From the NCBI RefSeq assembly GCF_017310505.1, contig NZ_CP065957.1, positions 1,674,001 through 1,738,000 of the forward strand: a stretch of DNA of 64,000 bases. The letters run 5' to 3'. Under the pieces are notes generated by a model. The model ran no database searches. It was not told the DNA's origin and saw only the letters and a program-made list of their open reading frames with translations. Made by a program: the position numbers and the translations under genes. How positions within the stretch are numbered: the stretch's first letter is position 1; each line of letters opens with the position of its first letter. This document shows positions 26,248 to 35,096 of this stretch, piece by piece. The stretch is from Methylacidiphilum caldifontis. GTDB taxonomy: Bacteria > Verrucomicrobiota > Verrucomicrobiia > Methylacidiphilales > Methylacidiphilaceae.

Positions 26248-26913
26248 ATGAAACAGGGTGCCCTTTGGAAAAGATATCTTTTAAGCCAAGCTCGATTTTA
26301 TGGAATTTTAGATCTCAGTTATGTCGATCCCTTGCATGCAGTAAACTTTGTACAAAAACTTGTTGAAGGGAAAGTCGATATCTTGCAGCTACGGGCAAAG
26401 ACATTTAATAAAAAAGAACTATTAAAATTATCCCTTGAAATAAAACCTCTTTTGGCTGAAAAGGATATCCTTTTTATTATCAATGATCATCCCGATGTTG
26501 CCTTGGAAAGTAGAGCAGACGGTGTTCATTTAGGCCAAGAGGATATGCCGGTCCCTGAAGCAAGAACCCTGTTAGGCGATGATTTTTTAATTGGGAAATC
26601 TACCCATTCAGTTGAACAGGCAGAACAAGCTGCATCTGAGCAAACTGATTATATCGCTTTTGGTCCGATTTTCAAAACCCCTACTAAACCGGATTATTCT
26701 CCTGTGGGGTTGACATTTATCCCCTTGGTTAGAGAAAGAATTAAAAAACCGGTTTTTTTTATTGGAGGAATAAATAAAGAAAACATTTCAGAGGTGCTTT
26801 CTGCTGGGGCAGATAGGGTAGTTATGGTTTCTGCGTTATTAAAAGCAGCAGATATTCCAGCTTTCTGCCAGCAAATAAGAAACCTACTTTCTATAAAAGG
26901 TCTATGGGTATAG
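26248..26913 (+). CDS. thiE: Thiamine-phosphate synthase
   Basis: It joins HMP pyrophosphate and thiazole phosphate to give thiamine phosphate. Visible motifs are LQLRAK, INDHPDVALESRADGVHLGQ, IGKSTHS, the FGPIFKTPTKP loop and the GGINKENI phosphate-binding strand. At 221 aa it is a standard ThiE. Only 9 bp separates it from accC and 19 bp from the next gene, so it is probably cotranscribed with both; no TPP riboswitch was seen upstream. Confidence 0.94.
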   Translation: MKQGALWKRYLLSQARFYGILDLSYVDPLHAVNFVQKLVEGKVDILQLRAKTFNKKELLKLSLEIKPLLAEKDILFIINDHPDVALESRADGVHLGQEDMPVPEARTLLGDDFLIGKSTHSVEQAEQAASEQTDYIAFGPIFKTPTKPDYSPVGLTFIPLVRERIKKPVFFIGGINKENISEVLSAGADRVVMVSALLKAADIPAFCQQIRNLLSIKGLWV

Positions 26914-26932
26914 TTGTCTAGAAAAGTCGATA

Positions 26933-27892
26933 ATGAAAGCAATTGTTGTATCCCAATTTGGAGCTCCCGAGGTTCTTGAGTACAAAGAAATCCCTCAACC
27001 AACCGTGCAAAAGGACTCGGTTTTAATAAGGGTCAAAGCTGCTGGCGTAAACCCAGTAGATACTTACATAAGGGCAGGGAGTTTTGGTTATCAAAATAAC
27101 CTTCCTTTTATTCCAGGGATTGATGGAGCTGGGGTGGTTGAAGAGGTTGGAGAAGAAGTAACGAAATGTTATAAAGGGCAGAGAGTGTTTTTTCAGGGGG
27201 TTATGGGCAGTTATGCTGAATACATTGTCTGTCCCGAAAGTCATGTATTTGAACTTCCACAACATATCACTTTTGCTCAAGGTGCAGCAATCGGTAGTCC
27301 TTATGCAACTGCCTATCATGCTCTGTTTCAACTTGCAGCTGCTCAGGCTGGGCAATCTGTACTTGTCCATGGTGCAAGTGGGGGAGTGGGTATCGCTGCA
27401 TTGCAATGGGCCAAAAGTTATGGACTCAATGTATTAGCAACAGCAGGATCTCCAAAAGGTAGGGAAATAATCATGAATATGGGGATCAAGGAGGTGTTTA
27501 ACCATAACGAAGAAGGATATGTAGAACAGATTTTGTCATATACAAAAAATCAAGGATTAGAAATCATTCTTGAAATGCTTGCCAATAAAAACCTAGGAAA
27601 AGATCTTTCTTTAGTGGCTCGTTATGGAAAAATTGTTATTATTGGAAGCCGAGGTAGTATTGAAATTAATCCAAGAAATATTTTAAGAAAAGAAGCAAAA
27701 CTAATAGGGGTTAACCTTTTTCTTGCCACTGCAGATCAAAGAAAATCGATTTTTTCAGCGATAGAAGCAGGATTAAAGAGTGGAATATTACTCCCTATTA
27801 TTCGAACTGAAATCCCTTTAGAAAAAGCTTCTTTAGCTCATGAATTAATTATGCAGCCAGGAGCAGCGGGCAAGATTGTCCTGATTATGTAA
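26933..27892 (+). CDS. NADPH:quinone oxidoreductase (MDR/zeta-crystallin family)
   Basis: A 319-aa medium-chain reductase. The GroES-like catalytic fold is at the N-terminus (KAAGVNPVDTYIRAG), and the Rossmann motif VHGASGGVGIAALQWAKSYG follows near residue 145. No structural zinc cysteine cluster is seen, consistent with a zinc-independent quinone oxidoreductase that reduces quinones with NADPH. Substrate is uncertain. It closes the accC-thiE unit. Confidence 0.88.
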   Translation: MKAIVVSQFGAPEVLEYKEIPQPTVQKDSVLIRVKAAGVNPVDTYIRAGSFGYQNNLPFIPGIDGAGVVEEVGEEVTKCYKGQRVFFQGVMGSYAEYIVCPESHVFELPQHITFAQGAAIGSPYATAYHALFQLAAAQAGQSVLVHGASGGVGIAALQWAKSYGLNVLATAGSPKGREIIMNMGIKEVFNHNEEGYVEQILSYTKNQGLEIILEMLANKNLGKDLSLVARYGKIVIIGSRGSIEINPRNILRKEAKLIGVNLFLATADQRKSIFSAIEAGLKSGILLPIIRTEIPLEKASLAHELIMQPGAAGKIVLIM

Positions 27893-27987
27893 ATAATCCC
27901 TATCCTTTTATTTTCCCTATCTCCTTATAAATTTTCCATTTTCTTTGAATCATAGCCCTGCAGAAACTTAAATATTTTCATAGTGTA

Positions 27988-28026
27988 AAAAAAGCAAAAA
28001 AAAAGGGCTTCCCAAAGGAAGCCCTT
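27988..28026 (-). terminator. Strong rho-independent terminator of the outer-membrane protein gene
   Basis: On the minus strand AAGGGCTTCC pairs perfectly with GGAAGCCCTT (28003-28012 with 28017-28026) over a CAAA loop, and a long T-tract (complement of 27988-28002) follows. It starts 17 bp after the stop at 28043. Confidence 0.9.
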
Positions 28027-28042
28027 AACATCGATTCAAATT

Positions 28043-28948
28043 TTACCAAAACACATACTTTGCACCTAATACTCCGATGTAATTAAGCATCTGCCCAAAG
28101 TGCATAGACTCGTTCCCCAATGCTGTTCCATAGCTAAGAATCGGGTTGTTCATGTAAAGAAACTTAAATTCAACAAACACACTCAATTCTTTTGTTAAAT
28201 AATACTCAGAACCAGCAATAGGAGTGAATACAAAACCTCCATCAGTTGTACTTGCCCCATTAACGATACCACGGCCAGCTACACTTTGGCTGATATTACT
28301 AGCCGATAAATAATAACCACCAACACCCATACCGATATAAGGAACTAATTTCCAGGGTGTTACGAGTTTTAACAACCCATTGATGGTCATTATCCCCATG
28401 TTTAATTGCATTCCCGTACTGGTCGAGGATGCGGCAATGGATGTTGGGCCTGTTGCTGCACCTGTAAATCCAGATCCAGATTGAGAATTGCCGATATAAA
28501 ATCCATCAAATTCAGCTGCCGGCATAAGGTACCAGCCTTTTCCAGCAAGATTATCTCCCAGTTCCCATCCTTTCCATTGATATCCAACTTTAACACCACC
28601 AACCCATTGCCAGTTTCCTCCCATTTGTCCATTTCCAAATAGGCCAGAACTAAAATTAGAATTGTAGTTATTGGTATCCATGTATCCCGCACCCCCATAG
28701 AGACCTGCATATAGACCTTCCTTTGGCCTAAAAGCTTCTTCCTTGGATACCTCTTTCTGCTCCTTCATTTCTTTGCTGGCTTCTTTCATTTCCTTGTCAC
28801 CACCGGAGCTAGAAAGGTCCCCCGATGCATTCGACGCTGAAACCGAATTGTCTCCCTCTTCGATTCCTGCCCAAACGGGTTGCATAGCCCCAAATGCTAA
28901 TAAGCTAATTGCCGGTATCAAATAACGGAGAGTTTTCCTCCTCTTCAT
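28043..28948 (-). CDS. Outer-membrane beta-barrel protein, 301 aa
   Basis: A signal peptide (residues 1-27, ending PVWA) is followed by a Ser/Gly-rich linker and a charged stretch (KEMKEASKEMKEQKEVSKEE) before the barrel. The barrel has alternating aromatic strands (KVGYQWKGWEL, YIGMGVGGYYL, SEYYLTKELSVFVEFKFLY) and a typical final aromatic C-terminus (KYVFW). It resembles outer-membrane proteins of the OmpA/OprG or Rickettsia-type surface class; the ligand is unknown. A strong Shine-Dalgarno (AAGGAGGAT) and terminator suggest high expression. Confidence 0.82.
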   Translation of the reverse strand: MKRRKTLRYLIPAISLLAFGAMQPVWAGIEEGDNSVSASNASGDLSSSGGDKEMKEASKEMKEQKEVSKEEAFRPKEGLYAGLYGGAGYMDTNNYNSNFSSGLFGNGQMGGNWQWVGGVKVGYQWKGWELGDNLAGKGWYLMPAAEFDGFYIGNSQSGSGFTGAATGPTSIAASSTSTGMQLNMGIMTINGLLKLVTPWKLVPYIGMGVGGYYLSASNISQSVAGRGIVNGASTTDGGFVFTPIAGSEYYLTKELSVFVEFKFLYMNNPILSYGTALGNESMHFGQMLNYIGVLGAKYVFW

Positions 28949-28977
28949 AGTTTATCCTCCTTCTTTTTCATAATTTG

Positions 28978-29001
28978 AATAACATTTTCAATCATGTTAT
29001 T
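28978..29001. repeat. 8-bp inverted repeat in the outer-membrane protein leader
   Basis: AATAACAT (28978-28985) and ATGTTATT (28994-29001) are perfect inverted arms with an 8-nt loop, about 30 nt upstream of the start codon at 28948. It could be an mRNA-stabilising leader hairpin or an operator. Confidence 0.5.
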
Positions 29002-29027
29002 ATCCTGATTTGTATGTTTTTTCAAAA

Positions 29028-29056
29028 ATTAAAATAATTGTCAAACAAATTTCCAA
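29028..29056 (-). promoter_or_regulatory. Possible promoter of the outer-membrane protein gene
   Basis: Read on the minus strand, TTGGAA (29051-29056) and TTTAAT (29028-29033) are 17 bp apart, four and five matches of six to consensus. It would start transcription just upstream of the inverted repeat. Confidence 0.35.
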
Positions 29057-29161
29057 AATATTTCATTAAAATTTAAATTTTTTTATCTCTTAAACTCAAA
29101 GCAAACACTTACTTACCCTATTTCTTATCCATTAATCAACATTTTTTTTCAAAAGTTTTTA

Positions 29162-31900
29162 TTATTTTGTATTTTTTTGTGGGTTTATCATCCCGGATTT
29201 AGGCAATTCTTTAAGAACTTGTAAACATCTTTGACAAACATGAGGAAATTGAGGATCTTCGTTTGTTTGTGCAAAAAGGCTAATTTTCCAGCACCGGGGA
29301 CATTTTTTGCCCGAAGCTTTTTCGACAATAATAGCTGTTTTATCCGAAGGGATAATTTCAAGCTGAGAAACCAAAAAGACTTCAGTTAAAAGGGCTATAT
29401 CCTGCTCGTTAAAATCAGTTGTATGAAGAAGTAATTTGGCCTCGAGATTTTTCCCAATCAGTTTTTGTTGCCGTGCTTTTTCTAGCTCTCTATTGGCAAG
29501 ATCTCTGAGATCTAATATTTTTTCCCAACGGTAAAGAATTTTATCAGCCTCTTTCTGCTCTCTTTCTTCAGGAAAAAGTTCCAAGTGAATAGAGCTAGTT
29601 TTTCCAAAAGATCGCCATGCTTCTTCAGCGGTAAAAGGAATGACTGGGGCAAGAAGTTTAACTAGGCTTTCAAAGGTTCTATGCAATACAGTCTGGGCGG
29701 ATCTCCTTGAAAGCCAATTTTGCCCATCGCAATACAACCTATCTTTAAGCACATCGATGTAGAAACTGGACAACTCAACCGAACAAAAACGAACCAAAGC
29801 TTGGTATACCTGTGAAAATTCATAATTTTGGTAAAAAGATTTCGTTTTTTTGACCAAGTTTGTCAGGCAAAGATCGAAATACCTGTCAATTTCCAAAAGC
29901 TGTTCTTCTGGCACCGAATGTTCTCGGGGATTGAAATCAAATAGATTGCCTAGAAGGATCCTTAAACTATTCCTAATCAGTCTATATGAATCTGACAACC
30001 GAGAAAAAATTTCCTTAGAAAAGGGGACATCTTCAGCGTATTCTTCGCTAGCTACCCAAAGCCGTAAGAGATCGGCCCCATAAGTCTTGATCTGTTCAGA
30101 CAAGTCCCTAGCCCCTGAGGATTTGGACAGTTTTTTCCCATCCAGATCAACCACAAAACCATGGGTAAGAACAGATTTATAGGGAGCTTTTCCTCTGGAT
30201 GCCATACTTAAAAGAAGGGAAGATTGAAACCAACCCCGATGCTGATCGCTACCCTCAAGGTAGAGATCGGCAGGATATTCCCCTCTAGGTAACAGGACTG
30301 TATAATGGCTTGAACCTGAATCTATCCATACATCGAGTGTATCTAGTCCCTTTTCAAGCTCTTCAGAAGCAGCTACATCAAGGAGTTTTATAAGCTCTTT
30401 GCTATTGAGACGAAACCACAAGTCTGTTCCTTGCTCTTCTACCATATCTGCAAAGCGTCTTATGACTTTCGAATCGAGAAGAGCCTCTCCATTTTTTTTG
30501 TAAAAAACAGGAATAGGAACTCCCCATGACCTCTGGCGGGAAATACACCAATCCTTGCGACTTTCGACGGCCCCTTTTATACGGTTTTCGCCTCGAGGAG
30601 GAATCCACTTAATAGCTTCTATTTCCTTGAGTGTTTGAGATTTAAAGGCTTCGATAGCAATAAACCATTGAGGCACTGATCTGAAGATGATAGGGGTTTT
30701 AGAACGCCAGCAAAAAGGATAGTCATGAACATAAGGATATTTTGCCCATAAAAACCCCTTTTCTTCAAGCATGGTGCAAAGGATAGAATTAGCCTCAAAT
30801 ACGTTTAACCCCACAATCTTTTCTATACCACATTCCTTTGTAAATTTTCCTTCATCGTCTACGGGGGAATAAATATCTAGCCCATGAAGCATTCCTAATT
30901 GATAGTCTTCCATCCCGTGCCCTGGAGCAATATGGACAACTCCACTACCCGTTTCTCCACTGACAAAATCAGCTGTATACACCCTTCCTTGCCTTGGAAG
31001 AAGGGGATGGTTGTAATGAAATCCCTCAAGAGAATGACCACTGGGAAAAGATAAAATCGGGGTGGAGTGGGTAAAACCAGGAATTGACTCTACAAGATTA
31101 CTGCTGATAATAAACAGTTTTTCTCCAACCTGCCTGAGTTCATAAGAGAGATTGGGACTTACTGCTAGGGCTAAATTGGCGGGCAGAGTCCAGGGGGTAG
31201 TTGTCCAAGCAAGAAACGCAGTTCCTGGAGGTAGCCCCGATTTTTTGCACTGATCATCAACTATTGGAAATTCTACATAAATGGCGAGGTCTTCCTTTTT
31301 TTGGTATTCAATTTCGGCTTCGGCAAGAGCTGTTCGGCATCCAATGCTCCAGAAAACGGGCCGTAGTCCACGGTAAACTAATTTCTTTTCAACAAGCTCA
31401 GCAAAAAGTCTCAACTCATCTGCTTCGTAACGAGGGTTCATGGTGATATAGGGATCATCCCATGCTCCTAACATTCCTAACCGTCTGAATTGTTCTTTTT
31501 GGATTTCAATCCAACGGCCGGCATATTCCTTGCATTTCTTTCGAAGAGTTAGAGGATCAGAAGCCAAAGAAGGGTTTTCACTCATCACCTTGTGCTCTAT
31601 GGGCAGACCATGGCAATCCCAACCTGGTATGTAAGGGCATTGGAAACCAAACATATTTTTGGATTTAAGCACTATGTCCTTAAGTATCTTGTTGAGACCA
31701 CTTCCCATATGAGCTGTCCCATTTGCAAAAGGGGGGCCGTCATGGAGGACAAACTTTGGGCAGTTTTTTCTTTTTTCTAAAAGGGTGCTGTATACCTTTT
31801 CTTTTTCCCAAACCTCAATCCAACGAGGCTCCCTTTGGGGAAGTTCAGCTTTCATTGGAAAATCTGTTTTAGGTAATAAAACAGTTAACCGGTAATCCAT
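29162..31900 (-). CDS. ileS: Isoleucyl-tRNA synthetase
   Basis: A 912-aa class I synthetase charging tRNA-Ile. The N-terminal signature appears as HMGS (residues 64-67, GTAHMGSGLNKILK) instead of HIGH; the catalytic loop is KLSKS (DLDGKKLSKSSG). The editing domain (FLAWTTTPWTLPANLAL) and the C-terminal zinc pairs KCPRCW and CQRCL are present. It is downstream of pheS (50 bp gap) in the minus-strand unit resB-pheS-ileS. Confidence 0.96.
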   Translation of the reverse strand: MDYRLTVLLPKTDFPMKAELPQREPRWIEVWEKEKVYSTLLEKRKNCPKFVLHDGPPFANGTAHMGSGLNKILKDIVLKSKNMFGFQCPYIPGWDCHGLPIEHKVMSENPSLASDPLTLRKKCKEYAGRWIEIQKEQFRRLGMLGAWDDPYITMNPRYEADELRLFAELVEKKLVYRGLRPVFWSIGCRTALAEAEIEYQKKEDLAIYVEFPIVDDQCKKSGLPPGTAFLAWTTTPWTLPANLALAVSPNLSYELRQVGEKLFIISSNLVESIPGFTHSTPILSFPSGHSLEGFHYNHPLLPRQGRVYTADFVSGETGSGVVHIAPGHGMEDYQLGMLHGLDIYSPVDDEGKFTKECGIEKIVGLNVFEANSILCTMLEEKGFLWAKYPYVHDYPFCWRSKTPIIFRSVPQWFIAIEAFKSQTLKEIEAIKWIPPRGENRIKGAVESRKDWCISRQRSWGVPIPVFYKKNGEALLDSKVIRRFADMVEEQGTDLWFRLNSKELIKLLDVAASEELEKGLDTLDVWIDSGSSHYTVLLPRGEYPADLYLEGSDQHRGWFQSSLLLSMASRGKAPYKSVLTHGFVVDLDGKKLSKSSGARDLSEQIKTYGADLLRLWVASEEYAEDVPFSKEIFSRLSDSYRLIRNSLRILLGNLFDFNPREHSVPEEQLLEIDRYFDLCLTNLVKKTKSFYQNYEFSQVYQALVRFCSVELSSFYIDVLKDRLYCDGQNWLSRRSAQTVLHRTFESLVKLLAPVIPFTAEEAWRSFGKTSSIHLELFPEEREQKEADKILYRWEKILDLRDLANRELEKARQQKLIGKNLEAKLLLHTTDFNEQDIALLTEVFLVSQLEIIPSDKTAIIVEKASGKKCPRCWKISLFAQTNEDPQFPHVCQRCLQVLKELPKSGMINPQKNTK

Positions 31901-31950
31901 GGAAAACTCCCTTTGTCTAAATTACAATTCACGCTTTGAAATATCCTCTA

Positions 31951-33006
31951 TTAAAAGGAGGGACTTAAATTTTTTAAAAATCGAATATCGTTTTCAGAAA
32001 ATAACCTTAGGTCCGGCACCTTGTGAGCAACCATCAAATATCTTTCAATACCAAATCCAAAGGCGAATCCCGAATAGACTTCTGGATCGATCCCTACATT
32101 TAAAAATACCTTGGGATGTACCATACCACAACCACATAACTCCAACCATTTTGGATCTTTGCCTTCAGGAGGACGCACTGCTCCATCGACTTCAAAACTG
32201 GGTTCTGTAAATGGAAAATAATGGGGTCTAAATCTAAATTGAAGATGACTTCCTAAAAGTTCTCTAAAAAAATATTCCAAGGTTCCCTTGAGATCGGCAA
32301 GGCTTATGCCTTTATCGACAACCAAGCCTTCGAGTTGATAGAAAACAATGGAATGGGTAGCATCGATTTCATCTCTGCGATAACATCTTCCTGGAGCGAT
32401 CATACGGATAGGGAGTTGTTTTTTCTTCATAATCCGAATTTGAACAGGTGAAGTTTGAGGACGAAGCAGTAATTTTCCTGTAGAGTTATCTTTTAAGACA
32501 ACCTTTTGTTTAATATAAAAGGTATCCTGTTCATTTCGTGCAGGGTGCCCTAAGGGAATATTCAGGGCGTCAAAATTGTTATACTCGCTTTCTATCTCTG
32601 GACCTTCTTCAAGGGTAAAACCAATTCTTTTGAAAATTTCAAAAATTTTTTTTAACGCGATAGAAATAGGATGGAGGGTCCCAGATTGCATGGGTCTACC
32701 CGGAAGGGTAGGATCAAAAAAAGAAAACAAAGAATGACTAGGGGAAAAGGGAGTCGAGGATTTGGAAAGAATTTCCTTTTCTTTTTCTTGTAAACTATTC
32801 CATAGCTTGGACTTAAGTTCGTTTAATTTTTGACCCCATTCCGGCCTTCTTTCCTTGGGCAATTGGCCAATTTTTTCAAACAGAGAAGGAACAAGTCCTT
32901 TTCGACCAAAATATTTAATTCGTATGGACTCGATCCCTTCTTTTGTTGATAGCGTTTTAATTTCTTCTGAAAAAGTTTTTTCTATAATATCCAATTCTTC
33001 ATGCAT
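31951..33006 (-). CDS. pheS: Phenylalanyl-tRNA synthetase alpha subunit
   Basis: The class II catalytic subunit of PheRS. Family features are HPISIALKKIFEIFKRIGF, FDALNIPLGHPAR, RPQTSPVQIR, an EPSFEVDG segment and the terminal motif FAFGFGIERYLMV. ATG 33006 gives 351 aa, the normal length; earlier starts up to 33093 would overlap resB. No pheT is adjacent, an uncommon arrangement. Confidence 0.95.
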   Translation of the reverse strand: MHEELDIIEKTFSEEIKTLSTKEGIESIRIKYFGRKGLVPSLFEKIGQLPKERRPEWGQKLNELKSKLWNSLQEKEKEILSKSSTPFSPSHSLFSFFDPTLPGRPMQSGTLHPISIALKKIFEIFKRIGFTLEEGPEIESEYNNFDALNIPLGHPARNEQDTFYIKQKVVLKDNSTGKLLLRPQTSPVQIRIMKKKQLPIRMIAPGRCYRRDEIDATHSIVFYQLEGLVVDKGISLADLKGTLEYFFRELLGSHLQFRFRPHYFPFTEPSFEVDGAVRPPEGKDPKWLELCGCGMVHPKVFLNVGIDPEVYSGFAFGFGIERYLMVAHKVPDLRLFSENDIRFLKNLSPSF

Positions 33007-33055
33007 CGGTTTTTTTCCGTATTGTTGGTTTTCTTCTTTAAAAAAAATAAAAAAA

Positions 33056-34984
33056 TCAAGAAATAGAATGGGAACTTGCTGCTTGGGAAGCATTCTTCTC
33101 GGTCTTGGGAACCGATCCTTTTTCTTTATCCAGAATTTCAGGAGCCTTGGGACTGATTACAAACATTGTCAATATACCTATGCATATCATCAAAGAGCCA
33201 ATCCATTTTAAAGGCCATCCCGGATCAAAGAGAACTTGGAGAGTACTTTCATTGAGATCTTGGGGATTCCAAGAAGATTGAGAAAATTTATAATTACGTC
33301 CCAAAACCGATCTCCATAGCCCTCCTGGAAAGGAGGCGGGATAATTCATGTGGGCTTTAGCTATAATACTTTTCCCCGTATTGGGATCTTCAAACTTAAG
33401 TGTACTGATAAAATCCGATGGAGAATCAGATCCCTCTGTCCGGGGTACTTCAAATTTTTCAAGAGTTACTCTGAAGGGCAGTTTTATGGTTTTAAATCCA
33501 AAACTGATCTGAAGAGCAATGTTGTTGAGGACAAAACTTTGTGGGTATCCTGAAAGGATCCAAAGGGCTTGGGTTTTGTCTTTGGTTTTTTTGTCTTCTA
33601 TCCAACAGTGTAGTCCTGGAGGCAGAATTTGTGCGATAAAAGCTTCGGAGGACTGTTTTTTTTGAATTTCTCTTGTAAGGGTTGCTTGAGGCTCGAATTT
33701 GAGCAATGTTGCTGTCCAGTCACCCCATCCTAAAGGAAGAGATTGATCGGCTCCCATCTGACCCTCTTGATAGACTTTGCCACTGCGAATCAGTTGGTAA
33801 TTGATTATTCCATCTGGAGAGTCCCATAACCTAAAGACTAAATTTTTCCTTTGATCATTTTGCCAATAGACGTGTACAAGAATAGCTGGATTGAGAGGTT
33901 CTCCAGAGAGGGAAGTGGGTTTGCCCTCTTTGATAGAAAAATTTGGCCAATATTCAGCAACCTCCATTTTTGCCTCTCCAGGAAGATCGATTGTCTTGTG
34001 GATGACTTCATTCAAGGGCCAAGCTCTCTTTTCACCATCTTGGTTAATGAATACCACAAAAAGAGCCTTATTCGGAAGGGCAGGGTTATCCCACAAAAGA
34101 AAGTATCGATAATTTGAACTTACTCCTTCATGTGCGTGGACAACTGATTGATCGGGAGCGTTGGCAAAAAGGACTGCTGATTCATGAAAAATTGTTTCTT
34201 CAGAGGCTTCAGGGTCTTTCATTTCAAGCCTTGCCATCCCAAAGAAGTCTTCATACCATCTAGAAGGATCATTTTTTAAAAGGACATATCGGAACGTTTG
34301 GTTAGCCCTTTTACTTTTCATTTCGATGAAAACTCCCGGCTTTCCTGAATTAGGGTCTTTTGTTAAGTATTCGGAAAGGAAGAGTTCATTGGCATAATCG
34401 TCAGCACAAAATTTTAACCCTGTTCCAGGTATGTTGAGGGAACGTGGAGCTTTTTTCGAAGGTTTCCAGAGTTCAGCAGGAAACCTAAATTCCTCGATTT
34501 CATTAAGAATGGGATTCTTTACTAGAACAACGGTGTCTTTAGTCGTTAACTTATCCTTTGGGGGATCCCCTACTTCAAGAGTGATGAATCCTTCAAAGCC
34601 TTTTTTAAGTCCTATTAATGCACCCATTAAAAGAATAATAATACCATAATGGGTGACAATAAATCCGATGTGTCGCTTCTTCCAGGGAATCCTTGTCAAT
34701 GTCACAGCAAAGAGATTGATGCAAAGGAGTATAAGCCAACCAAAAAACCAGGGAGATTTGTAAATATAGAATTGCGCAACCTGGGTGTCCCATTTTGATT
34801 CTAAAATGGTGGCAATAGCACAACCCAAAGCTATAGAAAGCAAAAGGAGGATAGCCAGCTTAAGGGAACCTAAAATGTGAATGATTTTCCAAAAGAGTGA
34901 AGAATTTTTTCTTTCCTCAATCAGCTTTTTGCGTTCAGTTTCGGTTAAAGAGCTAAAAAGTCTCACAATTTTAGACAATAACAA
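33056..34984 (-). CDS. ResB-like cytochrome c biogenesis protein
   Basis: A 642-aa membrane protein of the ResB/Ccs1 family, which works with a ResC/CcsA partner in heme delivery and apocytochrome c maturation outside the membrane. The N-terminal transmembrane helices (LGSLKLAILLLLSIALGCA, FFGWLILLCINLFAVTL, GFIVTHYGIIILLMGALIG) are followed by a large extracytoplasmic domain and a final helix (MICIGILTMFVIS). No ResC was seen in the window. It is followed by pheS at 49 bp. Confidence 0.88.
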   Translation of the reverse strand: MLLSKIVRLFSSLTETERKKLIEERKNSSLFWKIIHILGSLKLAILLLLSIALGCAIATILESKWDTQVAQFYIYKSPWFFGWLILLCINLFAVTLTRIPWKKRHIGFIVTHYGIIILLMGALIGLKKGFEGFITLEVGDPPKDKLTTKDTVVLVKNPILNEIEEFRFPAELWKPSKKAPRSLNIPGTGLKFCADDYANELFLSEYLTKDPNSGKPGVFIEMKSKRANQTFRYVLLKNDPSRWYEDFFGMARLEMKDPEASEETIFHESAVLFANAPDQSVVHAHEGVSSNYRYFLLWDNPALPNKALFVVFINQDGEKRAWPLNEVIHKTIDLPGEAKMEVAEYWPNFSIKEGKPTSLSGEPLNPAILVHVYWQNDQRKNLVFRLWDSPDGIINYQLIRSGKVYQEGQMGADQSLPLGWGDWTATLLKFEPQATLTREIQKKQSSEAFIAQILPPGLHCWIEDKKTKDKTQALWILSGYPQSFVLNNIALQISFGFKTIKLPFRVTLEKFEVPRTEGSDSPSDFISTLKFEDPNTGKSIIAKAHMNYPASFPGGLWRSVLGRNYKFSQSSWNPQDLNESTLQVLFDPGWPLKWIGSLMICIGILTMFVISPKAPEILDKEKGSVPKTEKNASQAASSHSIS

Positions 34985-35024
34985 TAAAAATATTTAATAG
35001 AATTTACATTTAAAAAAAGAATTA

Positions 35025-35054
35025 TTGAAAAAGATAGAGAATTAATTTTATAAG
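35025..35054 (+). promoter_or_regulatory. Probable promoter of fhs
   Basis: TTGAAA (35025-35030), an 18-bp spacer and TATAAG (35049-35054), each five of six matches. It would give a leader of about 36 nt before the GTG start. Confidence 0.45.
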
Positions 35055-35096
35055 GAAAGGATTTTTTTTCAACCTGATTCGTCGATTTAATACAAT

